Assembly (NCBI GenBank): GCA_031216915.1
Contig: CM062292.1
Span: 199,847,262-199,911,261, forward strand
Source of the DNA: Pictodentalium vernedei
Taxonomy: Eukaryota > Mollusca > Scaphopoda > Dentaliida > Dentaliidae
Reading direction: 5' to 3'
Length of the DNA: 64,000 bases
Both the position numbers and the translations under genes were made by a program. Below are positions 43,677 through 54,026 of this stretch, one piece after another (position 1 is the first letter of the stretch; the number at the start of each line of letters is the position of its first letter). Under the pieces are notes generated by a model that did not search any database, was not told the DNA's origin, and saw only the letters and a list, made by a program, of their open reading frames with translations.

Positions 43677-44110
43677 TTAACCCTAACCCTTTGAACCATG
43701 GTGGTATCTTCCATGTCGGTTCAGTGGCAATGGCAGCAACTGGAAGAGTCCATATTCATTATTTGGGGTGTAGACCAATTAATATTGCACGTTGAAACTA
43801 TTAATTGGTCTACTCCACACATTCACTTTGCAGCCATCCTACATAAGAAAATTGAGGCTTATCATGCTTCTGGGCCAGAAAAATGGTCGCTCCAGTTCAA
43901 AGAGTCAAGAGTCGGGAGATTTTCATACATTTTTGCTAGAGTTTGACATTCTACATCTATGCTGCCTATATAGACAGCCATGATTTGCCTAAAAGCAACT
44001 GCAAGGTACTTAAAATTTAAGTTGTGAAATAATCCAGAGACAGCATGTTGGAGCACCTGTTTTGTTGCAGTAAAAGTGATTAAAGTTGGAATTAGGCCCG
44101 TAAGGGTTAA
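43677..44110 (+). repeat. Dispersed repeat X, complete copy with TTAA ends
   Basis: TTAACCCTAACCC at 43677 and CCGTAAGGGTTAA ending 44110. A central inverted repeat pairs GACCAATTAATATT with AACTATTAATTGGTC. The inverse-orientation copy lies at 23180-23436. It is probably another TTAA-inserting MITE. Confidence 0.6.
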
Positions 44111-44883
44111 AAAAATTTCATTAAAACCATATCATATGACCTCCTCATTGGAATGAGCTTGGAAAGATTGTTCCAATGAGAGGTCACATGGTAAGTTTTT
44201 TTTTTAACAAGTTTACAAAAATAAATTATTTTATTGTGTATTTTGGTTAATCGGTTAACCAATCTTGTTTGACAGCTCAATCCATTTTGCAAAAAAAGAT
44301 TGAATTGTTTAAATTACTAGTTACATTATTGGAAAAAAAATTGTCTTGAAATATTGATATTGTATTTAATAAGTAGACGGTTAGATTATATCATGATCTT
44401 TCTTCAGATTAAGACTCTGTGTTTGACATGATTCGACCGAGGCTGATAAAAGATAACAGCACCAAAATAAATTTCTTATGAACAATGGAAAACAATTTTC
44501 TTTTGAAGTCAAGACCAAAAACACTGCCCACAGGGTAACAGTATGATTGAAAGAGATTGCACAAATTGTGTGTTTCCTCTTAATTTGTAATTCAAAATAT
44601 AAACCAAAATGAAATGTATTGTTTGATTCAGCTTTTTAGTTAGCGCCACACAATACTGGCACCGGTATTTGTGTAATTAAGCCAATTTTTCTTATCCCAT
44701 AGAATCGATCTTTAAATCCAAGTAAAATTAGGTCTTTGAAAAATAAGGGTTGTTGTTGTTTATTTGTATAAAGTAGTTTTGTTTTACAGAAAAGAGCAAG
44801 CTAGTTATTTAATGATAAATTCAAGAAAAGTTCATATTCAGGTATTCATTTGTCATGAATGTTCTTCATTTCAGATATCTTTA
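44111..44883. other. Downstream DNA with a decayed MITE core
   Basis: At 44130-44205 CTCCTCATTGGAATGAGC and its complement mark a degenerate MITE centre. The rest has no recognisable feature. Confidence 0.5.
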
Positions 44884-45085
44884 TTAACCTTTTACCTGAC
44901 ATGAAAAGCAGACGACTCATGAAAACAAAATTCTTGAATAACTATATTTTGTCTCAAAAACATAGGTTGTACACCTCATTGGAATGAGCTCGTTCCAGAG
45001 GGGGGTCATAACCTATGTTTTTGAGACAAAAAATGAAAAAATAATGAAAATTCATTGGCAATTTTTGTGAATAGCGCTGGCCTGT
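44884..45085. mobile_element. TTAA MITE, right tip lost
   Basis: TTAACCTTTTACCTGACATG at the left, core CCTCATTGGAATGAGCTCGT, and right inner sequence AATAGCGCTGGCCTG. The right tip and TTAA are missing. Confidence 0.65.
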
Positions 45086-45419
45086 TTTTTGTTTTTCTCT
45101 GGGGAGAAAGTCTTCTCTCTACAATCACTTTTCACTCTGGACAGCTTCTAGTAGTTCCATAACACAGCCTGTGAAAATGGTGTCATCCCAACAAGGCGAA
45201 TTGGTAAAATATCCGAACATGACGAATCCCAACAAGACAATTTTTTTTTCTCATCAAATGTGGGGGAAATTTACTTTAAGAAGAACATGTACATTACAGT
45301 GTATGCCATTTGAAGTATTTTAGGGTTTTATTTCATGCATGTGTTTGGGAGTTTTGTTGATAAAAAATACACCAAAAACTGTACCAAATAGCTTCTTGTA
45401 ACAAAGCATGGCACCTCTG

Positions 45420-45650
45420 TTAACTGGTAGCATGCTAAGTTTTTCTTTCGTTGTCAGAATTTTGTTACATATTATTGCCTTGTTACAATTAATGTAATTA
45501 ATTAATTGTAGTGGGGCAAATCCACTCAAACTTAATAATATCACATCAAAAATTAATCAAAGTACATCCACAGAATATGAAGCCTTTTAGCTTTGATACC
45601 CACACTTAGGTTAAAGCCCCAAAATAGGCTTCCAACGCGCAACCAATTAA
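45420..45650. mobile_element. TTAA MITE, CTGGTAGAGTGC family
   Basis: TTAACTGGTAGCATGC (45420) and GCGCAACCAATTAA (ending 45650), TTAA on both sides. The centre CCTTGTTACAATTAATG is a shortened hairpin, and the right inner part AAAGCCCCAAAATAGGCTTC matches the complement of the left inner part of the 28964 copy. Confidence 0.7.
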
Positions 45651-46477
45651 TTGAAATCTCTTTATCTAAAAGTAAGCTGTGTTAGCAGTTTATGATGAAA
45701 AACCTCAAAATGAATGGGTTATATAGTCATTTTAATTAAATTTGTCATTTGGGGATTTGTCTTATTGGGATAACCAATGACATTCGTCTTGTTAGGATTC
45801 GTCTTGTTGGGAATAAACCAATGCCTTTTTTATCCCATATACATTACAAGTCGAAAGTAGCTGTAGTAACAACTGCGGTATAATCAGGAATCGAAAGGCT
45901 GTTGTGAACATTCAAAAAGCATGTTTAGCATTTTTTTTTTGTTGAGGTTACTTGTTTACTTGTTTATCAGCTCATTTCTAGTCCTATTTATAAATGATGA
46001 TAAACGTGGTTGTGAACGATGATAAATGTTCATGCAAATCAAAAATGAGAATGTGGAAAGGGGGGGGGGGGGGGGGGTGAAACCATGTCTTCTGATCCTC
46101 TATTCCTATATTTTGCACCCCCCCCCCCCCCACGCACACACACAAACATTTTTGAATAAAATTGGGGTTTTTTAAATCAATATATAATCATTTTTAAACC
46201 TTGCCTTACATAAATGAAAGATAGCATTTGCCTTTAGATAAATTTCTGCAGTAGAGCCTACATATGTAGTAGATCTACTGAAAAAATTCATTTTTTTGCC
46301 CCCAAAACCTACTTTATTAACCCACATTGAAACTAGCTCGTACTGATGAGGAGTCACAGCTCGTATTTTTTTAGGGAAGAAGTGGAAAAACAACTAAATT
46401 TGAATGGCGGGGAGTGGGGACCTGAGGGTGTATCTGTTCACCTATGGGTAATTATATGGCAGATATAGGCCTTATAG
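45651..46477. other. Downstream DNA with G and C homopolymers and a decayed MITE core
   Basis: G run at 46060-46078 and C run at 46119-46132. CCCACATTGAAACTAGC with an imperfect complement near 46310-46360 is a degenerate MITE centre. No gene is seen. Confidence 0.5.
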
Positions 46478-47729
46478 CAGGGTTTCCGCTAGGTGAAAAT
46501 TTGTGGGTCCAGTAGTTTAAAGAAAGTGAAACTCAGATGCTGAAGGCATCGGCACGTGCATATAGAGGGGGGTCTGGGGGTGTTCTCCCCCCAGAAAAAT
46601 TTTGATTTTTAGGTGCTCTCTGGGGACATTCTGGTTGCTAAAATGCTGAATAATTGAAGTGGAAAATATGTATTTTTTCCTCATACAATTCTCTAAATTC
46701 CCACGGGACACACAATACTACATCTGGCCGGAGGTTTCATAAAAATACAAACCCAAAACAACACAAAATCCACGAATCCTGACAGTGACTGCGACGCTTG
46801 ACCTCAATTTTTTTTTATACAACCCGATACATGCCAACGTAAATAATTGGAAATGCAGAGAGAACGAAATATTCAAAAAGATGCGGATGTGTGACGTTAT
46901 GCACGTGCAATTACATCATTTATCGCTCGAAATAAAAGCCAGTGATTTTGGACCAAACACAACAATTTGAGTCCAAAATTTTCTAGGCGACATTTAGGAT
47001 TTGAACTTTGTTTCCCCCTCTCGTCTGGGGGTTATAAAGTATCAGGTTGTCGCCAGTAATAGTAGGCAAAGTATACAACATAATTGTGCCTATGTTACGT
47101 GGAAACAAAGGATCCTTGCTCTATCCTACAAAAGAACAAAATAGAAACACTTTTTGTCAGATATGTTCACAAGAGACTGTTTAGGATATCAACACTCCCC
47201 CTCCCCCACTCTCGGGACCATTTTATCTTATTTGACCCTAACCAATTAGGAACACTTCTCTTTAACTGGACGTCAATAGATATCAAGTGCAACCGCCAAA
47301 ACACAACCGCAGCATACACTTTCGAAAATGCATCCACCAAATACAACGGCCGTGTGCACCCGCCAACATGTATCTGTCTAGTGCATCCACCAACACATAT
47401 CCGTCCAGTGCATCCGCCTAAATGCATCTGCCAAAATGCACCCGCCAGAGCTTCAGATATATAAGGCTGAGCCACAAGTGTTTCCATTGCCTCTGACGAA
47501 GTGTACAAGCGCACAAAACCGGTTAGGCTATATACTATACGGGATTGTCCAAAAAGAAGTTCCCTTGAACTCTTGTAGTTGTATTGAACAGTAAATGATC
47601 CTGAGTGTCGTTACGATACAGCATTGTACTCGACATTTTAACCACCAGCTTTTCTGACTGGTCATAGTATGATCGGCAGGGGGAATGGATCCAGTCGACA
47701 GACCCGCAGTCTGTCTAGCGGAAACCCTG
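46478..47729. mobile_element. hAT-like inverted-repeat element
   Basis: CAGGGTTTCCGCTAG (46478) is mirrored by CTAGCGGAAACCCTG (ending 47729). Both sides are flanked by CTTATAG (46471-46477, 47730-47736), a 7-bp direct repeat that may be a decayed 8-bp duplication. The tip sequence resembles hAT tips. No transposase is seen in its 1.25 kb. It includes a short minisatellite at about 47328-47450 (GCATCCACC/GCACCCGCC units). Confidence 0.65.
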
Positions 47730-48986
47730 CTTATAGTGTGAATGAATCTTATTGCATTTGAATTGCCCCACAGGCTATATCTTTCTCAGAATCTTCTTTT
47801 CTACAGTTCCCTCCCCAATCTTTCTTAAAAATAGTTGTTTTTGAGATATGCGTTAGACAAACGTTTACTTTTAAAATGTAATTGTCTCGTATATACATAC
47901 ATGTAAGTTTGTGTATTGTATTGTAACAAACCACCTTTGAAAACTAATTTGCCACCTCGCCAGTTAACACAGGAAAAGAAAAGGGAAGTGAGAGGAGGTG
48001 TAATGACCAAACAGTTTTAGTCAGGACTATAATAATCTGGTTAGGACTAGCATCATTACCATATACCTTGTGCTGTATTCCTTTTAAGAAGCAAGAGTTA
48101 TTTCTCCTGTTTAACATGTTACCACATCGTCGCCTGAGTGCTAGAATGTTCTATGTCCCGTAGGGGACATAGAACATTCTAGCACTCTGGCGACGACATA
48201 CGTCCTGCTATTTTTCATTATTAAAAGAAATTGCTGCTGCAAGAATCATTTGGAATATATTCTTTTACACATCTTTTACACATGTTTGAGGGGGCATTCA
48301 TAATGCTACTCCTTGTGCTCCATGTTCTTAGTCAATTACATGAATTACTTCCTTGTTTGGCCATATTGTTGTACCTTAACCCTTCACTAAATGTAACCCT
48401 ATCCACAAAAATCCTCATTGAAATCTTTTTTTTTAAATTTTCCTTCCAAAATTTATCTTGTGACCCCCCCCCCCCTAATTGGAATTAGTTCATTACGCTC
48501 GTTCCAATGTGAGTTATTAAGTGAAAGATTTTGTTGGAAATCTTCTCTGCCATCCATGGCAGCTCATTCAGCTGATTCTAGTCGATTCTAACGTCTTGGT
48601 GTAGGCCTAATTATGGTGATAGGGTGTCATTTGGCTGAGCATCACCACAACAGGACCAATGCCAACATGCTCCATTTGCACTAGCTGACTGTCACCACAG
48701 TATGACCGATCTTCACAACTTGTTGTTGAAATAACATGCTAATTTGGTAATTTTAGAAAACAAAATGGCTATGCCAGAAGTAAAAGGCCAGCAACCAAGA
48801 ACCATCTCAATATTCATCATATTTAGTGCCCTGAAACACAGAACATGACTGTGGATCTTTCCATACATGTTTGTGGCCTTTCTGTACAAACAGGGAAATA
48901 ACATGAATTTAATTATGAGAGTATCACTTGTCTTGTGTATTGTCAGTGCATAGAAAGTCCCAGTATCACCTTGTGGTCAAAACTGT
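47730..48986. other. Downstream DNA with a hairpin and a decayed MITE
   Basis: Holds the hairpin at 48128-48195 and, at 48376-48530, a decayed TTAA MITE (TTAACCCTTCACTAAATG at the left, a C run, and TCGTTCCAATGTGAG). I find no convincing exon. Confidence 0.5.
48128..48195. repeat. 68-bp hairpin with 32-bp arms
   Basis: CGTCGCCTGAGTGCTAGAAT (left) is mirrored by ATTCTAGCACTCTGGCGACG (right) with one mismatch in that stretch. The loop is only a few bases (GTAG). Confidence 0.9.
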
Positions 48987-49750
48987 TAATTGGTTGAGTA
49001 CTGGAAGCCCATATAAGAGGTTTCTTCTGAAGTGCAGGGGTGTAGACATGTACCATTTCCCCACCTCCAACTCCTGTGACTCCCATCTACACCCTAGCTG
49101 CCTCTCCTCTGGGGGCAACCTGGACGTCATTAGTGTGGCGGAGGCAGAAATGGAAACTGGCTCTCCGAAGTCTCCTACTCCAATCTCTCCCCTCTCTCTG
49201 GATCAGGAGCAGGGTCGTGGACTTGCAGACCTCATGGCAGTTCTGGAAAGCATGAGGCAAGACGTTAGAGATACCATTAAGGAGACATCTGACAACACCC
49301 ATGTGGCCGCACTCCTGGAAGAACGCAGCATCCACAGTTCTCCTGAAGCAGCTAGGACTCTTCTATTCCACCCTAGTCAGTCCTCAAACAAGAACATCAA
49401 CAGCCTGAATACACCGACAACCACTACAGTCTCCATTACAGCCACCTCCACCCAAAAAGAAAAACAACTGGCATAAACGCTGCTAAAACAGTCAGAGAGA
49501 GTCAAACGGGGCTTGCCCCACACCATCCCTGCGCGCCTTCAGCACGCTAAAACCAATTCATCTGCAGGTGGTGCAACTTTAAGGGCTTTATGTTCTGTTG
49601 ATGTTCTTCATATTAAATTATTTACTCAGCTTAGTGATTAACTTATTTACCGTACTCAGCCAATAGGCACCCTCCCATAATTGTATCAATGCAGATCTGT
49701 GAGTAAAAATTTTGACAACCAAAAAATATTTGGCACTCTACCTGTTGCGA
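48987..49750. mobile_element. TTAA MITE (CTGGTAGAGTGC family) interrupted by a GC-rich insert
   Basis: The left part (TTAATTGGTTGAGTACTGGA to TTCTGAAGTGCAGG, ending about 49039) matches 28964-29020; the right part (about 49610-49747, ending GGCACTCTACC) matches the other half. Between them lies about 560 bp of foreign, more GC-rich DNA with an open frame. The right TTAA is lost. Confidence 0.65.
49048..49476 (+). CDS. Open frame of unknown function inside a MITE
   Basis: A frame of 142 codons from ATG 49048, using the foreign insert only, and ending in TAA at 49474-49476; the frame is open further upstream into the MITE. It is more GC-rich than its surroundings. The protein has a Ser/Pro-rich N-terminal part (GSPKSPTPISPLSLDQEQGR), a short amphipathic, possibly helical stretch (LADLMAVLESMRQDVRDTIK) and a Thr/Ser-rich tail. 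I do not recognise a family. It could be a piece of a retroelement ORF1 or of a host exon captured by the MITE. Confidence 0.35.
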   Translation: MYHFPTSNSCDSHLHPSCLSSGGNLDVISVAEAEMETGSPKSPTPISPLSLDQEQGRGLADLMAVLESMRQDVRDTIKETSDNTHVAALLEERSIHSSPEAARTLLFHPSQSSNKNINSLNTPTTTTVSITATSTQKEKQLA

Positions 49751-50750
49751 CATCTTTGGAAATATTGGGAGTTTTTTTCAAATAACAAAGTCATTGTGCA
49801 GCTTATGATGAAGACATTTAGGTTCCACTCATTTACACATTCGATACTGCACATATTTCCTTATAGAGACCACAGTTTGGAAAGTGTAAAGTTATGACAG
49901 AATTCCCCTGTGGGAACCCCAGGAAGTGAAGCTGTGCTGGTTTACTGTGGTAGACAAGCTCTGTTTTACTGATAAAATAGGACCCAGTCACCAATGCTTG
50001 GGGTGGAAGCCCTCTAAAATGGGCAACATGGGTATAAACAATTGACTAAACTTGACTTTATCTCCATGTTGCAGTCACGATTAGCAATTGTGACCTTAAA
50101 CACCAATAAATAAATAAATATAACAGAATTAGGCCCTTCCAATCCTTCAATTAATGTTACTAGAAGATGGCAACAACAAAAAATTTTATGTATAGCTTAT
50201 GACTCCTCATTGGCCCGAACTTTCCAAGCTTATTCCCATGAGTCATCATAGGGTATGTTTTAGAAGCAAAAATATCACTGCCCTGATAATGGATATTACA
50301 TTTGGTAAAGGGTTAACTTGAAATTTGGGGTCTTTTTTTACCTATGAGTACAAAAGAGTGCTAATTGGGTGATTTAACTGATTGTTAAGAGTTTGTGTTA
50401 ATTATAGGGAGCAATATTTTAATGATAATTTAATTTGAGTACTTTTGTGGAAGAGAGAAGTTTTGGACATGTTTATGAAGCTGTTACCCTTTCAAGGTTG
50501 TTTTATTTCAGGATAATATTTGATTGATTACTAAATCTTTTGAAAATTTTCTTATTTATTAATATTGAAATGATTTTATTATTTTACCACATATCTATTT
50601 AATGCTTCTTATGGAAAGATAGTCATCCAAAATAAATTTTTCAAAAACTGTTTTTTGTGTCTGCTATTGCCTATTTTGTTCAGAAACTAAAAGTCCAGAA
50701 TGTTTTTATACCATCAGTGGGCATCTAGTGCCTATTAGCATTTTTATTTT
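49751..50750. other. Downstream DNA with a decayed TTAA MITE
   Basis: At about 50190-50315 a degenerate MITE keeps TATGACTCCTCATTGG, its complement, and the right tip CATTTGGTAAAGGGTTAA. The short (TAAA)n tract at 50106-50120 resembles a LINE tail but has no LINE body. No gene is seen. Confidence 0.5.
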
Positions 50751-53159
50751 TAGCTTAACTTGACATAGTCAAGATAAGCTATTGCCATCACGCGTGCGGA
50801 AGTCTGTGAGTCTGTTCACATTTTCCTTTAGCACGGGCTACACCCTGCAGTTCTTGTCTGATCATCACGAAATTTCATATGCAGGTTGGGGGTCATGTCT
50901 AGATGAGAATGTCCCCTTTTGGTTGCGATCGGGCAACTGGTATGGCTGCCCAAGCCCGAAAACCATTAGCACAGTCTAGAGGTCGTATTTATGAAGGGAT
51001 TTCATTGTAACTTGGTAGGATGCCTCTGTATATTGCCTAGATGAGAACATCCCCTTTTGGGCATGATCTATCAACCGTGATGGCTGCCCAAGCCCGAAAC
51101 CCAAAAACTTTTAGCACAGTCTGCAGGTCATGTTTAATATGGAGGGATTTCATTGTAACTTGGTAGGTTGACTCCTTATGATCTCTAGATGAGAATTTCC
51201 GCATTTGGGTGTGATCTGCCAACCGTGACGACTGCCCATGCCCAAAACCCAAAAACCTTTAGCACAGTCTACAGGTCATATGTAGTGAGGAATTTCATTG
51301 TAACTTGGTGGGTTGACTTCATACAGTGTCTGGATGAGAAAGTCCCCTTTTGGTCCTGATTGGGCAACTGTGATGGCTACAGGGGCCCGAAAACCTTTAG
51401 CACAGTCTACAGGTCATATTTGTGAAGGGATTTCATTGTAACTTGGTAGGATGACTCCAAATAATGTCTAGATGAGAATGGCCCATTTTGATCATGATCA
51501 TTCAGCCTTGATGGGTGCCCGAGCCCAAAAACCTTTAGAACAGTCTACAGGTCATAATTATGGAAGGATTTTATTGTAACCTTTTAGGTTGACTTCATAT
51601 AATGCCTAGATGATGACATCCCCTTTTGGTCGTGATTGGTCAGCTGTGATGGCTACAGGTGCCCGAAGCCCCAAAACCTTGAGCACAGTCTACAGGTCAT
51701 ATTTATAAAGGGATTTCAGTGTAACTTCGTAGGATCACTCCAGATGATGCCCAGAGGAGATTGTCCCCTTTGGTTGCAGTCATTCAACCATGATGGCTGC
51801 CCGAAGCCCGAAAACCTTTAGCACAGTCTACAGGTCATATTTATTAAGGGATTTCATTGTAACTTGGTATGTTGACTTCATATAATGTCTAGATGAGAAT
51901 GTCCCTTTTTGGACACAATTGGGCAACTGTGACAGTCACAGGGGCCCGAAAACCTTTAGAACAGTCTACAGGTCAAAATTATGAAGGGATTTCATTGTAG
52001 CTTGGTAGGATGACTCCAAACAATGTCTAGATGAGAACATCCCCTTTTGGTCATTCAGCCTTTATAGCTGCCCGAGCCTGAAGCCCGAATACCTTTAGCA
52101 CAGTCTACAGGTCATATTTATGAAGGGATTTCATTGTAACTTGGTAGGTTTGACTTTATATAATGTCTGGATGAGAACGTCCCCTTTTGGACACAATTGG
52201 GCAACTGTGACAGCTACAGGAGCCTGAAGCCCAAAAACTTTTAGAACAATCTACAGGTCATAATTATGAAGGGATTTCATTGTTGCTTAGTAGGATGACT
52301 CCAAATAATGTCTAGATGAGAACAGCCCATTTTGATCACGATCATTCAGCCTTGATGGCTGCCCTAGCACAAAAACCTTTAGCATAGTCTATAGGTCCTA
52401 TTTATGGAAGGATTTCATTGTAACCTGTTAGGTTGACTCCTCATAATGCCTAGCTGATGACATCCCCTTTTGGTCGTGATTGGTCATCTGTGATGGCTAC
52501 AGGTGCCTGCAGCCCGAAAATCTTGAGCACAGTCTGCAGGTAATATTTATGAAGGGATTTCATTGTAACTTCGTAGGATCACTCAAGATGATGCCCAGAT
52601 GAGAATGTCCCCTTTTGGTTGCGATCATTCAACCATGATGGCTGCCCGAGCCCAATGCCCAAAAACCTTTAGCACAGTCTACTGGTCATATTTATGAAGG
52701 GATTTCATTGTAACTTAGTAGGTTGACTTCATATAATGTCTAGATGAGAACGTCCCCTTTGGACGCAATTGGGAAACTGATGGCTACAGGAGCCCGAAGC
52801 CTGAAAACCTTTAGCACAGTCTACAGGCCATATTTATAAAGGGATTTCAATGTAATTTGATAGGATGACTCGTTTTGGAATAATTTCACTGTAACTTGGT
52901 AACTTTCGTTGATATACGTTAACTGTGAGGGCCACATACATTAACTGCAAGGTCATATTAACCCACCCCTCAGCTCTTTAGTACAGTGTACACCTCTTAT
53001 TTTTTATCAAAAACATAGCATACAGGGAACAGAAATGAACATATTCCCAATTAACACAATTCTTGTCTTATTTCATAATCCTTTCATAAACATTGAACAT
53101 TATTCTTTTCATCAAACACAACACACAAGTTAAGCTACAGTGTTATTGACACTTTCATT
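50751..53159 (+). mobile_element. Helitron-like tandem-array element D, sister of C
   Basis: Starts TTTTTAGCTTAACTTGAC with the same hairpin as C and the same TATTGCCATCACGCGTGCGG leader. It ends CACAAGTTAAGCTACAG, hairpin AGTGTTATTGACACT (one mismatch), TTCATT. Monomers of about 144 bp repeat GGGATTTCATTGTAACTTGG and CTTTAGCACAGTCTACAGGT. Shorter than C by about 190 bp, consistent with a different monomer count. Confidence 0.75.
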
Positions 53160-53234
53160 ATTCACATAAAACTCGGTTATTCAGGATGAGAATGCATTGT
53201 TGCCTACAGGTGTAACTCCAGTCTCTTTAAAATT

Positions 53235-53647
53235 TTAGGTTCCCATGGGGCCTTGGATTTAAAGAATGGCCTTCAATTTGGCTAAGGGTCATGCAAGGCC
53301 TTGAAATCCTGGAAAATGTGTCAGAGGGCCTTGAAAAGTCTTGAATATTTGTGAAATAAAACTGCTGACTAAGCATTAATGTAGTGTTACGTAGTTTTAT
53401 ATGCCAGAATTTGTGAAGGCATGGTCCTAACTAGGATATCAGGTTATTACCCTCTCCTCCCTCTTCCCTTATAGGGAAGTGGAAGGATGGGGGTAATGTC
53501 CAGAGATCCTAGTTAGGATTAGTGAAGGCAGAGCCTTGAAATTCCTTGAATTTGGTTATTGTAATGCCTTGAAAAATGCCAAAATATATCCAGAAAAGAG
53601 CTTGAATAGCCTTGAATTTAATTAGTCCTTGCCAACAGGAACCCTGC
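53235..53647. mobile_element. hAT-like MITE with internal fold-back
   Basis: Left tip GGTTCCCATGGGGCCTTGG and right tip CCTTGCCAACAGGAACCCTG are loosely inverted. The phrase GGCCTTGAAA occurs several times in both orientations. An internal inverted repeat at 53425-53518 has arms TCCTAACTAGGAT and ATCCTAGTTAGGA. Target duplication not identified. Confidence 0.45.
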
Positions 53648-53817
53648 TTTAGAAAAAGGTTCAAAATACATGTTATGCACATGTGATTTTTGATTTTATA
53701 ACAGTACCAGGTATACAGTCGCTTGATCCTTTAATAAAAAGTTTCCTGTGTGGCCCCACAAGGTAGATCTGTTTCTCTGGCCATTTTTTGTAAAATTGCA
53801 TGTGAGCATGTGTATTT
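53648..53817. other. Short spacer
   Basis: No recognisable feature. Confidence 0.5.
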
Positions 53818-54026
53818 AGCTCACCTTGACAAAGTCAAGCTGACCTAATTTCATCGCTCTCCGTCCGGCATCCGTCAACACCATGTTTTGGTCTTCTCCA
53901 ATACCACAGGCCCAATTCACATGATAGTTTGTGTGAGTGATGGTCCCAAAGGGGCATTCTATTATTGTTTAACTCAGCGTTCCCAGCCCCATAGGGAGGT
54001 GGTGGGGGAAAATGCTCCAAAATATT
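53818..54026 (+). mobile_element. 5' tip of a Helitron-like element (E0)
   Basis: TTTAGCTCACCTTGACAAAG with partner GTCAAGCTGACCT and a CCGTCCGGCATCCGTC leader, the standard start of these elements. It is cut at 54027 by the start of another one. Confidence 0.55.

Noticed and set aside
47084-47464. 126-codon frame with Cys/His/Pro-rich C-terminal half
   Set aside because: The C-terminal part is just translated minisatellite inside a hAT-like element; no family resemblance.
50100-50120. TAAA repeats as the tail of a LINE
   Set aside because: No LINE body or target duplication precedes it.
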